A stretch of 64,000 nucleotides of DNA from NCBI GenBank assembly GCA_020186115.1, contig WSYJ01000182.1, positions 310,001 to 374,000 of the forward strand, in the 5' to 3' direction. Position numbers and translations under genes: made by a program. The notes under the pieces are model-generated. The model was not told where the DNA came from and did no database searches. It saw only the letters and a program-made list of their open reading frames with translations. Position 1 is the stretch's first letter. The number at the start of each line of letters is the position of its first letter. Positions 1 through 8,654 of this stretch are shown piece after piece. The stretch comes from Histomonas meleagridis. Its lineage: Eukaryota; Parabasalia; Tritrichomonadida; Dientamoebidae.

Positions 1-902
1 TTACAATAACAAATTTTGTTACATCAATTGAAACCAGTGCATTTGAATTTAGTTCTAAATTATATACAATTATAATTGGAGAAAATGTAACATTTATTGG
101 TGATTATGCATTTGGTGGTTGCACAAATCTCAAATGTATTTATTTTTTGGGTTATGAGTCACCAGACAACATCGCTGAGAATATTTTCTATGAATCATCA
201 ACAACAATTGTTATGACATCTGATTTATATAAAGGAGATACGTTTGGATCATATAATGTAATCAAAGGTACACCAATTGATGGATGTAATCCGTATCACT
301 GGCCAACGCACACATTTACAAATTCAGAATCATTTTCGCAAAGTAATACATATTCGAAGTCAAATACATTCACTAAATCGAATACATTTACACGAAGTAA
401 TACAATTTCTAAATCAAATTCATTCTCGCTATCAAATGCACTCACACAAGGTACTGTATATTCATATTCTTTAACAAATTATATATCTATTACCCAGACA
501 TTACTCGTCAACAACACATTTTTGTCTCACACAATATTTGTTACTGTGACCAATTCCACATACACTTACTATTACACCCAATCTATTTATTACGAATACA
601 CAATATGTTTTTATACCACATATTATTACGACTTTACTTATTTCGTTCTGACAGATATTCAGTCTTCTGAAAAAAACGAAGCGCTTTCATCGAAAGTCAT
701 CGTTGGCATTGTCTGCGGTGCAGTGGCATTTGTTCTTATCCTCATTGGACTTGTTATCTTCATAATACGAAACAACAAAAGTGAAATTTCACCCACAAAA
801 TCGCAAATACGTTCGCAGTCATCAGAATGTATAAAAGTTGAACAAGTTAACACTGAATTTAACACATTAATTGCTAATGAAGAAGACGACCAATGGATAT
901 AA
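1..902 (+). CDS. BspA-like leucine-rich surface protein, C-terminal part (5' end outside window)
   Basis: The frame is open from base 3 to the TAA at 900-902, so the gene continues upstream of the window. The first ~50 codons read as BspA-type leucine-rich repeats (IGENVTFIGDYAFGGCTNLK, then IYFLGYES). Next comes a Ser/Asn/Thr stalk with hexapeptide-like repeats of the form S-N-T-F-T-K/R (about 310-450), then an aromatic and Thr-rich segment. One transmembrane helix follows (VIVGIVCGAVAFVLILIGLV, about 690-755). The cytoplasmic tail is ~45 residues and ends in an acidic cluster. This is the layout of trichomonad BspA-like proteins: an extracellular LRR ectodomain, one membrane anchor and a short tail. 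Surface adhesion or antigen roles are known for the family; nothing here shows a ligand. There is no ATG at the left edge, consistent with truncation by the window. Confidence 0.85.
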   Translation, partial: TITNFVTSIETSAFEFSSKLYTIIIGENVTFIGDYAFGGCTNLKCIYFLGYESPDNIAENIFYESSTTIVMTSDLYKGDTFGSYNVIKGTPIDGCNPYHWPTHTFTNSESFSQSNTYSKSNTFTKSNTFTRSNTISKSNSFSLSNALTQGTVYSYSLTNYISITQTLLVNNTFLSHTIFVTVTNSTYTYYYTQSIYYEYTICFYTTYYYDFTYFVLTDIQSSEKNEALSSKVIVGIVCGAVAFVLILIGLVIFIIRNNKSEISPTKSQIRSQSSECIKVEQVNTEFNTLIANEEDDQWI

Positions 903-1927
903 ATGATATCTTCGAGACGATTTTGTGGAACTTATTTTATATTTAAAAAAGGAATTTTACCAGTTCAATTAGAATACGATTTTACAATAAATTATACTGG
1001 TGTTGGTATTTGTTTTCTATGTTTTGTGTATACAAATGATAATTTAATTTGTATAAAATAATTCAAAAGTTTTTTTGAGGATTTGTTTTAGGATTGATTT
1101 TGGATTTGTTGGTAATATATTTTAAATTATTGCATTTTGTGTTCATAGAGATTAGAAATGTAATGTTAAGCTTCAATGATAAATATCTCAGAACGAGTAA
1201 GATGTTAGATCATTTTAAAAAGTTTATAACAAAAATTTATAAACATTGAAATTACTCCTTGAATAAGTATAAATTGATATTAATGCAAAAAATTTTTATT
1301 TATTATAATTAATATTTATTTTGATAATTTGAAAAAAATTAAATTACTTCTCGAACAAAAAAAAATTGGTATTAACACTAAAAAAATATTTGTTTTATTG
1401 AAAAAATTATTACAAATATCAAAATAATATTTTACATTTTTACATTGACTTTTTTTATTTTATTTTGAGAAGATGCCAACTTATCAAATATCTTTTTATT
1501 CTAAAAATATGATAAATAATATTACTTCCTTAAAGGCCAACAGATAAATTAAAATAGTCAGGAATAATTATCTAAAAATAAGAAGGTAGTTTATAACAAG
1601 TTAATGAATTCTTCAATCTTTTGATACTTCAAATTTGTATTGTAAATATCCTTCATGTATATACATGTATATTGCATGTGTTATTTAGCAAAAGCACCAC
1701 CTTAACATTTTCTTTTTGCATTTATTTTTCTAATAACTCTTACAGTTTTATATTATTAATCTAATAAAATAATGTATTTATAATAACATTTATAAGAATA
1801 CTTGTAAATTGATCTTTACCTTGTTTTCCCTCATAAAAAATATTTCAAATATTAAGTTTAATCAAATAAACAATTTATGTTAATTAATAGCACATTCCCA
1901 TGGGAACTTACGTGTAAGTTCGTTTCA
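903..1927. other. Long intergenic region without an intact gene
   Basis: About 1 kb of very AT-rich sequence between the BspA-like gene and the thioredoxin-fold gene. The only recognisable content is a decayed ankyrin remnant on the plus strand (annotated separately). Nothing else coding or structured is seen. Confidence 0.7.
1244..1400 (+). pseudogene. Relic of two type-I ankyrin repeats
   Basis: Two pieces translate as ankyrin ends. The first reads KLLLE, stop, V, stop, IDINAKN followed by the FYLL spacer start. The second reads KLLLEQKKIGINTKK followed by IFVLL. The ~120-base spacing and the intervening AT-rich DNA match the type-I repeat-plus-spacer unit of loci A, B and D. The first relic has two in-frame stops inside the repeat itself, unlike the arrays, so this is decayed material. 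It shows what a neutral copy looks like. Confidence 0.6.
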
Positions 1928-2344
1928 TCAAAAGTTTACAGATAAAAATTTACGTTCTTCATCTTTTGGCAAGCTTGCCATATATCGAAGAATTGAAAGC
2001 CAACACTCTTCACTCAATGCTCCAATTATCTTGTTTGTAAGGTCCCATCCTGGACGACGAATTTCTAAAGGATTTCCTTTCCATATGATTACAACGGCTG
2101 GTGTTGGAATAACACCAAAGCTAGCAGCAAATTTTGGGTTTTTGGCAGCATCTATGATGAATAATTTCCCGACTGTGTCTGAACTATAGTTTATGCGAAA
2201 TTTGTTAAATAACATCGCTGTAAAAAAAGAAGGTGTTATTTCTGTATGATAAAAACATATTGCAATAAAAGCATCTGTAGAACTAGTTTTTGATATTTCG
2301 ATTGCTTCATTTACTTTTTTCACGTCATCACTTTCTATTTCCAT
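1928..2344 (-). CDS. Thioredoxin-fold protein lacking the CXXC motif
   Basis: 138 residues, starting at the ATG at 2344. The middle and C-terminal half look like a thioredoxin fold. The strand KLFIIDAAKNPKFAASFGV leads into IPTPAVVIIWKGNPL, which matches the cis-proline strand of thioredoxins (V-x-T-P-T-hhh-hh-x-x-G). A C-terminal helix follows (SEECWLSILRYMASL). The position where CXXC would sit (FYHTEITPSFF) has no cysteine, so it is not a dithiol oxidoreductase. Such folds serve as binding modules, for example in spliceosomal Dim1 or phosducin-like proteins. I see no signature that decides between them. The M3-like motif TAAACGGTCA lies ~27 bases upstream of the ATG. Confidence 0.6.
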   Translation of the reverse strand: MEIESDDVKKVNEAIEISKTSSTDAFIAICFYHTEITPSFFTAMLFNKFRINYSSDTVGKLFIIDAAKNPKFAASFGVIPTPAVVIIWKGNPLEIRRPGWDLTNKIIGALSEECWLSILRYMASLPKDEERKFLSVNF

Positions 2345-2370
2345 TAAGTTGGAATTGGGACGCCCCGAAA

Positions 2371-2380
2371 TGACCGTTTA
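2371..2380 (-). promoter_or_regulatory. M3-like promoter motif (TAAACGGTCA)
   Basis: The AACGGT core lies on the minus strand ~27 bases before the ATG of the thioredoxin-fold gene. It resembles the T. vaginalis M3 element bound by a Myb-type factor. The function here is inferred from similarity and position. Confidence 0.45.
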
Positions 2381-2558
2381 ATTCTTTTTCCTATTTGCAA
2401 AATTAACACTTTGAAACTTGCAATGAAAAACTTTTTTCATTATTCATATCTTTATTCAAATAACATCATTTGAGGAAGGTACAACTTGTATCTTACTTAC
2501 TAAAAAAACATAAAATAATTTGGAAAATAAAACTTTATTTTTTATCACAAATCAATTT

Positions 2559-3866
2559 TTAACACGGGACTTCAACAGGTATATCACTACCCATTAGTTC
2601 ATCAAAAGGTTTTAATCCCGGAATATCATTTGAAACCACATTTGCAGAAACAGCGGTTTCTTCAACTCTTTCTTCATTTGAAGATTTTGTCACGTCATCA
2701 CCACATCTGTTTCTCACCCAAAACTTTACAATTCCTTCCTGCCCAGACGAGGCTAATATATGTCCGAGTGGATGGAACCTTAATTGGTTAATAGAATGCT
2801 GGTGTGCTTTGGGGAGGGAGTACAACGGTCGCTCATTGCCAACACACCACCAGTGAAGTTCACCAGTGAAACCGCCGCTTGCGAACAAATGCTCGTGAAT
2901 CGGATGCCATTCGACAGTGAATGCTTCTTTCTCGTGACCTTGGAATACCATCCATTCATTCATAATGCGAATATCAACAAGACGAATTTTGGAATCTCGA
3001 CCACATGAAAGTACCCAATTTCCATTGCGATTCCAGCTAACTTTGGTGACAACGTTCTTATGGAGTGCGATGGATGTGAGACAAACAGGATTATCGGCTC
3101 GTGGATCCATAAGATAAATATGTCCATCTTTTCCTCCACTGGCAATGAGGGATCGAGATGGATGCCAATCAACTGTACGAACACTACAACCATTGTCATT
3201 TAATGTACATTCCATTTTGCATGTTGCAAGATCCCAAATTTTAATTGTTGTATCATCAGAACAAGATGCAAATTTGCGATCACCGGGTGCAAAGGAAAGT
3301 TGTCGGACTTTGTCTTCATGAAGTTTCCATTGTTCAATGACATCGTAATTTGTTTGCCATACTTTGAGAAGATTGCTTTCATCAACTGTTAGCATGTAAT
3401 CGCCACTACGAGACCAAACTAAATCAAATATGGCACATTCTGGTTCATGACGTTGCATCATAATTTCGAAATTAAAACCTAGACCATTCCAAAGAGTAAC
3501 CATTCCATTTGCATAACCTGCAACAAGACGTTTGCCATCGGGTTGCCAAGCCATTGCATTGATGCTAGACCTCTTCTTATTTGTTGATGCACGAATAAAT
3601 TTTGATGTTATTGAAGTACTGAGACTTTTATATGCAAACGGAGGATATAAATTCCGAAGTTGATCTGGTATGTTTTGCGGGTATTGATCATATGATTGAT
3701 ATGGCCGATCTTGGCGGAAAAGAGTAAACGCTTGTTGATGATCAATCCATCGACGTGTAATTACCTTTCTTTGACGCCTACCATCATATACTTGTTCTTG
3801 CTTTGGGTAATTTTCAGAATTACCGAGCATTAAGTTGTCTTCATCATCATTTCCGTAGGTCTGCAT
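2559..3866 (-). CDS. Polyadenylation factor WDR33/Pfs2 (WD40 protein of CPSF)
   Basis: 435 residues from the first ATG (3866); the frame extends upstream only through a GTG. The N-terminus has the family signature YDGRRQRKVITRRWIDHQQA, then YPPFAYKS and TSKFIRASTNKKRSSINAMAWQPDGKRL, as in WDR33/Pfs2/FY. Seven WD40-type blades follow (WNGLGFNFE, VWQT, FASCSDDTTIKIWD, GKDGHIYLMDPR, GRDSKIRLVD, ASGGFTGELHWW and SSGQEGIVKFW). In the known family this subunit binds the AAUAAA region within the cleavage and polyadenylation complex. The vertebrate collagen-like tail is absent; a short acidic C-terminus of ~45 residues ends the protein. The motif TTAACGTTCG sits 60-70 bases upstream of the ATG. Confidence 0.93.
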   Translation of the reverse strand: MQTYGNDDEDNLMLGNSENYPKQEQVYDGRRQRKVITRRWIDHQQAFTLFRQDRPYQSYDQYPQNIPDQLRNLYPPFAYKSLSTSITSKFIRASTNKKRSSINAMAWQPDGKRLVAGYANGMVTLWNGLGFNFEIMMQRHEPECAIFDLVWSRSGDYMLTVDESNLLKVWQTNYDVIEQWKLHEDKVRQLSFAPGDRKFASCSDDTTIKIWDLATCKMECTLNDNGCSVRTVDWHPSRSLIASGGKDGHIYLMDPRADNPVCLTSIALHKNVVTKVSWNRNGNWVLSCGRDSKIRLVDIRIMNEWMVFQGHEKEAFTVEWHPIHEHLFASGGFTGELHWWCVGNERPLYSLPKAHQHSINQLRFHPLGHILASSGQEGIVKFWVRNRCGDDVTKSSNEERVEETAVSANVVSNDIPGLKPFDELMGSDIPVEVPC

Positions 3867-4238
3867 TTTGGTCACTTTTCTGACACTTTTTATTTTTTGG
3901 ACTTTTGACACTTTTCAAATAAACAATCGAACGTTAACTCATTTTAGTGGTTGACTTCTTTGGAAATCATGTAAAAAGTATAAGAAAAATTCTCTTTGAA
4001 TGATAAAATCGTACCACACTATTTCCTTCTGGGTATAATGAACATAATATTTTTATCCAAGATAAATATCATATTTTGCACATTATCAAACACTAAAATA
4101 TGATCAATAAGCCCAAAAAATTACAAATTAGTAAACCAAAAATTCATTTTAAAATATCATCGAAAGACAAATCAATTTCTCAGATCAATATTTAAGATTC
4201 GTTTAGATCAGTCCAAATAATATTTAGTTTCAAATTTG
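3867..4238. other. Intergenic region between WDR33 and cyclin genes
   Basis: Holds the WDR33 upstream motif near its right-hand gene start at 3866. The rest is AT-rich sequence downstream of the cyclin stop. No further gene is seen. Confidence 0.6.
3928..3937 (-). promoter_or_regulatory. Promoter-like motif TTAACGTTCG
   Basis: Minus-strand motif upstream of the WDR33 gene. The same core (TTAACGTTC or TAACGTTCTC) is found upstream of XRN1. It is related to the AACGGTTA/AAACGTTT motifs ahead of other genes here. Confidence 0.4.
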
Positions 4239-5195
4239 TTAGTTCAACTTTGAGACATCGACGTCAGCAACGTTTAAGAACAAATCTGATCCGTATTTCC
4301 TTCTCATGAATCTAGTTTCCTCTCTATCCTTTTGAGAGAGCATCTCTTTCACTACTTTAATGTGTGGCATTAAATCTTCTTCAGTGTACATAGTATATTG
4401 TCTCAATTCAGTTGTCCATTTTTCTTCTCCACATAATAATCTGCATGCCATCACTGCGACAGATGCCATCAAAGAAGCCTTAGAACCAAAGAAATGTTCC
4501 GAGCTTTGGCATATTTCCAAAATATACCGTGCAAGGAGAATGGATTTCTTTGTTTGACCACTAATTCTCATGAATTGCGTAAGGAAGAAAAGTGGTGTCG
4601 GGAAGGTTGTGTCGAAAACAATGGAGTTAATTACATAGTTTTCGGCTTCAAAGAGTTCGTTTCGTGTAAATTCATGTCGGCTCAATTCAATAAGATCATC
4701 AGATTGAGCTGGTTGAACATCTTCAATCTTGGAGGCTATGAATAAACAAGCGCATCCATAAAGAATGAGTTTGCGTCGTGGAATATGTGCTGTGGTTATA
4801 AATCTATCTAATATACCTAAGAATCTGTAAAAACCATTGGTTGTAAGACATAACTTAAAATGAAAGCGACACATGGCATCAACAAGAAGATTTCGATCTT
4901 TCATGGTTATTTCTTTCTGATTGAAGGTAAGTGGTATTGCAGAAATTTCATTTTGACGCATGGTACGATATATGATATGTTCGAATTCAACAACGTCCTG
5001 TGGATCTTCAATGGAACCAATTGGGATTTCGGTGTGTTTAAATGGCTCTCTCGGAATCACACGTGTTATCTGTGAAACTTTTTGGACTGGTTGACGTGCA
5101 ACTGTATGATTTGCTAATTGCCCTAAGGGCGTCCTCCTGCTAAGCTTGGCATCAGTTAATCCATTGGTTCTGCGTGCGACAGAGATCTTGCTCAT
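4239..5195 (-). CDS. Mitotic (B-type-like) cyclin with destruction box
   Basis: 318 residues from ATG 5195. A destruction box R-x-x-L-x-x-x-x-N is visible near residue 21 (RTPLGQLAN), as expected for APC/C-degraded mitotic cyclins. The cyclin box follows: RNLLVDAMCRFHFKLCLT, ILDRFITTAHIPRRKLILYG, CACLFIASKIEDVQ and FEAENYVINSIVFDTTFPTP. A second cyclin fold (ILLARYILEICQ, KASLMASVAVMACRLL) comes after it. The domain order and the LxxxxLFIASKxE motif are diagnostic of cyclins. It would activate a cyclin-dependent kinase. Divergent from the INCENP-like gene across a 372-bp spacer with several ACGTTTA motifs. Confidence 0.92.
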   Translation of the reverse strand: MSKISVARRTNGLTDAKLSRRTPLGQLANHTVARQPVQKVSQITRVIPREPFKHTEIPIGSIEDPQDVVEFEHIIYRTMRQNEISAIPLTFNQKEITMKDRNLLVDAMCRFHFKLCLTTNGFYRFLGILDRFITTAHIPRRKLILYGCACLFIASKIEDVQPAQSDDLIELSRHEFTRNELFEAENYVINSIVFDTTFPTPLFFLTQFMRISGQTKKSILLARYILEICQSSEHFFGSKASLMASVAVMACRLLCGEEKWTTELRQYTMYTEEDLMPHIKVVKEMLSQKDREETRFMRRKYGSDLFLNVADVDVSKLN

Positions 5196-5567
5196 ATGTA
5201 AAATAAACCTAAACGTACGAATATGGTCTCAGAAAATTTTAAACGTAAATATTTCCGTACGTTAAGGTGTCAGAAATTGATTTCATTAAACCTGAATTTT
5301 TCTGATTAATAAAAAGAATTTTAAAGAAAATAATATAAAAAAGTTTATATTATATCGTAGCTATTCTATAAATAAAAAAATCTCGAAAATTGAGCTGATT
5401 AATAAATCAATTAAAAAAAATTATCAGGTTCAAATGACTTGAATATTATAATTTAAAAAATGCATGGCTAATGTTGTTTCCATATTTCAGTGATAATTAA
5501 TGTAATATTCTAAGGAATTTTTTTTTGGTCGGGAACATTGCCGTTTAATAATTATTGGAAGAGGCAA
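5196..5567. promoter_or_regulatory. Divergent promoter region of cyclin and INCENP-like genes
   Basis: Contains TCGTACGTTTAGG-type motifs on the cyclin side (around 5211-5220, 5251-5258 and 5256-5263) and GCCGTTTAATA on the INCENP side (5539-5549), about 20 bases before that ATG. The central part is featureless AT-rich sequence. Confidence 0.45.
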
Positions 5568-6146
5568 ATGGAAAATATTGTTCAAAAAATCAATTTTCTA
5601 GGAGATTCAGCAATAAACGAAATAGACCGCATCTTCCATTCAAACAAGTCTTGGCTATACAGAGAACTGCAAATTCATCAATATAAAATTGAAAATCCAT
5701 TCATACCACCACCAGAAATTGATGACCCACCGATTATGCCTAATATACCAGCAGACCATGATGATCAAAATTATAGCAATGGTCCAAAATATATCAAAAA
5801 TTTTAAATTTCGTTTTGATTTACAACCAGAAAATCCAAAATACGAAGAACGGCCTCTTTTTACACTTACATGTAGTCATGAAAATCCAAGAGATTCATAT
5901 GAAATGAGTGATTGGGAAGATGAAGAACCAATGAAGTCTTTTGATTTAGACTTAAACTCGGAATTTTTTAATGGAAAACCAGTGCCAAAATGGGCATGCG
6001 GACAGCAACTAGCAAGGGCTGTTAATAGGCAAGATACTTCAGACGGTGACAAAATTTTCTGGAATCTTCCAAAAAGATGTAATCTAATTGAAGTTTTCAA
6101 TACTACTGTTTTTAAGTATTATTGTCAGAAGAAATCTAGAAGTTAA
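5568..6146 (+). CDS. INCENP-like chromosomal passenger protein with C-terminal IN-box
   Basis: 192 residues from the first ATG (5568); the frame is open upstream only through a TTG. The C-terminus matches the INCENP ARK-binding (IN-box) pattern: P-x-W-A at VPKWACGQQLARAVNRQ, then GDKIFWNLPKRCNLIEVF. Compare the family's I-P-x-W-A ... L-x-x-A-L-x-x-Q ... D-x-x-x-I-F-x ... C-x-L-x-x-I-F. This box binds and activates Aurora kinase. The N-terminus may be the helix that contacts survivin/borealin-like partners (MENIVQKINFLGDSAINEID). The middle is an acidic, Pro-rich linker. At 192 residues it is far shorter than animal INCENP and lacks the long central coiled coil. The assignment rests on the IN-box. 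Confidence 0.72.
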   Translation: MENIVQKINFLGDSAINEIDRIFHSNKSWLYRELQIHQYKIENPFIPPPEIDDPPIMPNIPADHDDQNYSNGPKYIKNFKFRFDLQPENPKYEERPLFTLTCSHENPRDSYEMSDWEDEEPMKSFDLDLNSEFFNGKPVPKWACGQQLARAVNRQDTSDGDKIFWNLPKRCNLIEVFNTTVFKYYCQKKSRS

Positions 6147-6203
6147 AAATTGTAAGTAAAATATTAGTATATCAAACATTTATTCAAAAAAAATAATACA
6201 ATA

Positions 6204-6569
6204 TTATCCATGCGTATTTTGGTCTTGAGCGTAGAGTGCTTTAAGAGCCTTGAGCTTTTCTTCTTCCATTTTCATGTATGACTTTGCAACTTGATTTTGC
6301 TGATAAGCCTGTGAATTTTGAATGATCTGTTGTTGATTTTTTGGCGGAGCTGTAATGGCATCATTTTCAATTACATCATTGATTACTTTTATTTCAAATT
6401 GAGCTTCATCTATTTGTTGACTTAAACTTTGATTTCTAAATGCTTTGAGAGTAGAATAATTTATTGGTGTATCAAATGCTTGTCTTATAAGTCTAGCTTC
6501 AGAAATCCTTTGCTGTTCACAATAATTACGAATGATTTGAGAAAATTCAGGAGAAGTTATATCGAACAT
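6204..6569 (-). CDS. Small predicted coiled-coil protein, unknown
   Basis: 121 residues from ATG 6569. It is helical throughout, with a heptad-like stretch (LSQQIDEAQFEIKVINDVI) and a Gln/Asn-rich segment followed by a charged helix near the end (KSYMKMEEEKLKALKALYAQ). I do not recognise a family. It converges with the INCENP-like gene (57 bases between stops) and diverges from the next gene across ~118 bases, which argues that it is real. Confidence 0.6.
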   Translation of the reverse strand: MFDITSPEFSQIIRNYCEQQRISEARLIRQAFDTPINYSTLKAFRNQSLSQQIDEAQFEIKVINDVIENDAITAPPKNQQQIIQNSQAYQQNQVAKSYMKMEEEKLKALKALYAQDQNTHG

Positions 6570-6687
6570 CTACATTTTGATTGACTAGGTTTGTTCGAAA
6601 TCGCGGACGTTTTTTTCAATGCAATATCTTGTTTAAACCGCCTGAAAAAATGTCCATGTGAAGTGACAATTTTGCTTTGCTCAAAAA

Positions 6688-7182
6688 ATGGAAAATCAGA
6701 GACTCAAAGATGCTATTAGCAGGATATCCACGATCGTAAGAATGAACATCCAGACTTCAACTTTCGTGATTGATAGACTAAAAAGCTTGAATCAATGTTT
6801 AAGAAATCCCCCATCTGAATCAAATTTTACAAGAAATGCATTCGATGGCGGAATTGAACAGGCAAGAAATCAAAATGAAATAGAACGGAAAAGAGTAGAT
6901 GAAAGACTTCGAGGTTTTTCTGTAAAAACCAGTGAAGGATGGAAAACAATTTGTGATTTTTATGGTCCAAGTCTTAACCAAGCTGAGCTCTTGAGCTTGG
7001 CTGAGGTTATAGCATTACAGTTAAATTTAAAAGTAGACAGAGAGGCAAAAAGAAGAAAAGAGGTTTTAATTAAATGGTTTGATGAAAACATAGAAACAAT
7101 TAAACCAATACTTCCTCTGGTAAAGCTAGAGGATAGTGAAGGGAGACCTGTAACCGGAAATCTTGCATTAGCACATGTTTGA
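6688..7182 (+). CDS. Small helical protein, unknown
   Basis: 164 residues from ATG 6688, shortly after TTGCTCAAAAA. Predominantly helical and charged. The most distinctive part is the C-terminal half, with W-K-T-I-C-D-F-Y-G-P, a Leu-rich helix (LLSLAEVIALQLNLKV) and a basic-aromatic helix (DREAKRRKEVLIKWFDENI). I know no family with this signature. It ends 80 bases before the convergent DBF4-like gene. Confidence 0.6.
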   Translation: MENQRLKDAISRISTIVRMNIQTSTFVIDRLKSLNQCLRNPPSESNFTRNAFDGGIEQARNQNEIERKRVDERLRGFSVKTSEGWKTICDFYGPSLNQAELLSLAEVIALQLNLKVDREAKRRKEVLIKWFDENIETIKPILPLVKLEDSEGRPVTGNLALAHV

Positions 7183-7262
7183 AATAAATTATTATTGAAA
7201 TGAATATATTCAAATTTTTGCAAAATGAAATGAAAACGAAAATCGTACACAACAAAACAAGT

Positions 7263-8033
7263 TTATATAATTGGAGATATAATTAAAGAGGTTTGTATTT
7301 GTTTTCGTGGCAGCCGATTAAAACATAAAGACAAATGATCAAACATGACCCATTTCAAGTCTGTATTATTTCTTTTGTGTTCTTCTGATTGTTGATGCTC
7401 TCTTCCATTTACAAATCTTTTATTGCAAATTTCACAATATCCTCCGTTTGTAAGTTGTTGTTCTCCTTCTCGTGGGAGGGCCTCCAGTACGCTCATGTAA
7501 AAGTCAGTTTCTGTTGAGTTTTGATTTTTGTTGGTAAAAAATGGTGATATTAATTGATCATAAGGAATTGATGCTAATATAAGTTGTGGCATATGAGAAA
7601 TATCTTTATAGTTTGGACGCAACCTTCCAAAAGCATCGCAAATTACTAGCCTCCCCTTGAAATCAGAAAAATTAATATTTTCCAAAAGAAAAGGTACTTG
7701 TTTTACCAAAATAATTTTAATATTCTTATTTGAATTCTTGAGTGAATCTATTTCTTCTTTTTTATAATCTGTTAAAATATAATCTGCATTATCTGCAACT
7801 TTTACACCTGAGTTTTGGAGTGATTTGATTAAAATCTGTGTTATCAATTTAGATTTAACCAAAACTTTAATAGTAATTCCTCTAAGAAGCTCAATTGTTA
7901 AAATTTGTGAATTTCTATTTGGCAATAATGATTCCATTTTTTGCTTTAATATTAAAGCGTCTCTTTGTGCAGTATAAAGCCTTTTCGAAATTGAACGATT
8001 TGACATTTGTCGATTTCGAAAAGGCAAAGACAT
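7263..8033 (-). CDS. DBF4-like regulatory subunit of Cdc7 kinase
   Basis: 256 residues from ATG 8033; the frame continues upstream only to a TTG. The C-terminal DBF4-type zinc finger (motif C) is visible as Y-C-E-I-C-x(8)-H-x(5)-H (GYCEICNKRFVNGREHQQSE). The segment GRLVICDAFGRLRPNYKDI resembles motif M (hydrophobic-D-x-x-x-R-P). The N-terminal region (LLRGITIKVLVKSKL and YILTDYKKEEID) resembles the BRCT-like motif N. In known systems DBF4 activates Cdc7 to phosphorylate MCM and fire replication origins. The protein is compact for the family. The next gene begins only 87 bases away on the other strand, so the two share a promoter region. Confidence 0.78.
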   Translation of the reverse strand: MSLPFRNRQMSNRSISKRLYTAQRDALILKQKMESLLPNRNSQILTIELLRGITIKVLVKSKLITQILIKSLQNSGVKVADNADYILTDYKKEEIDSLKNSNKNIKIILVKQVPFLLENINFSDFKGRLVICDAFGRLRPNYKDISHMPQLILASIPYDQLISPFFTNKNQNSTETDFYMSVLEALPREGEQQLTNGGYCEICNKRFVNGREHQQSEEHKRNNTDLKWVMFDHLSLCFNRLPRKQIQTSLIISPII

Positions 8034-8120
8034 CTTAATTTTAAACAGACACAACCGGCAGAAAAAAATCAATTCAAATTTTTTTGGCAGTTTTAAGGAA
8101 GAAACGAACAATTGGCAAAA

Positions 8121-8438
8121 ATGGAAAGTTGCCGCGAATTAATTGACTCTTGGGAAAATGGATGGATGGTGTCATTAACTGAACCATATAAAGACGAAAA
8201 AGATCAAACATGGGTAAATGTTAAGTTTTCAAAGCCAACAAAAACAAAACCAATTCCAGCACATTATATATCTGTTAGATTTAAAATAGAAGATGATAAA
8301 CCTGTTACATATCTAATAGAATGTGATCGCACTGAGAAGAAAATTTCAATACCAATTACAGATAGTACTTTACAGATGCATTTACGAATCAAGGCTAAAT
8401 GTGGATCACGAGCAAAAGACATAGGCCTTCTTGAATGA
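8121..8438 (+). CDS. Signal recognition particle 14 kDa subunit (SRP14)
   Basis: 105 residues from ATG 8121; the in-frame TTG at 8112 is not a plausible start. The sequence follows SRP14: an N-terminal helix (SCRELIDSWENG), strand VSLTEPY, the T-K-T-K-P-I-P segment, then IECDRTEKKISIPIT matching the L-x-R-A-x-x-G-x-K-K-I-S-T strand. A C-terminal helix of Leu/Lys residues ends the protein. SRP14 with SRP9 forms the Alu domain that arrests elongation. Length fits the family. Divergently arranged with DBF4. Confidence 0.7.
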   Translation: MESCRELIDSWENGWMVSLTEPYKDEKDQTWVNVKFSKPTKTKPIPAHYISVRFKIEDDKPVTYLIECDRTEKKISIPITDSTLQMHLRIKAKCGSRAKDIGLLE

Positions 8439-8643
8439 TGAAAAATCACTTGTTTAAAGCAAAATATGATTTCAAATAAACATGTATTTAGATTGTTATA
8501 GTCATGAACAGCTTTACTTTTTGTTTACATTAGCGCAATTTTTTTGTAAAAGCTGACACCAAGTTGAGGGAATACAAATGCCGTATTTGTAATAACATTT
8601 TTTTATGCTGATATTACTGTCACTTTTTATTGTTTTTTATATT

Positions 8644-8653
8644 TAAACGTTTT
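8644..8653 (+). promoter_or_regulatory. M3-like motif TAAACGTTTT directly before epsilon-tubulin ATG
   Basis: The motif ends one base before the ATG at 8655. If it is a core promoter element, transcription must begin at or after the annotated ATG, or the motif acts downstream of initiation. The tubulin MSEIIFLQIGQ start is firm. Confidence 0.4.
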
Positions 8654-8654
8654 T

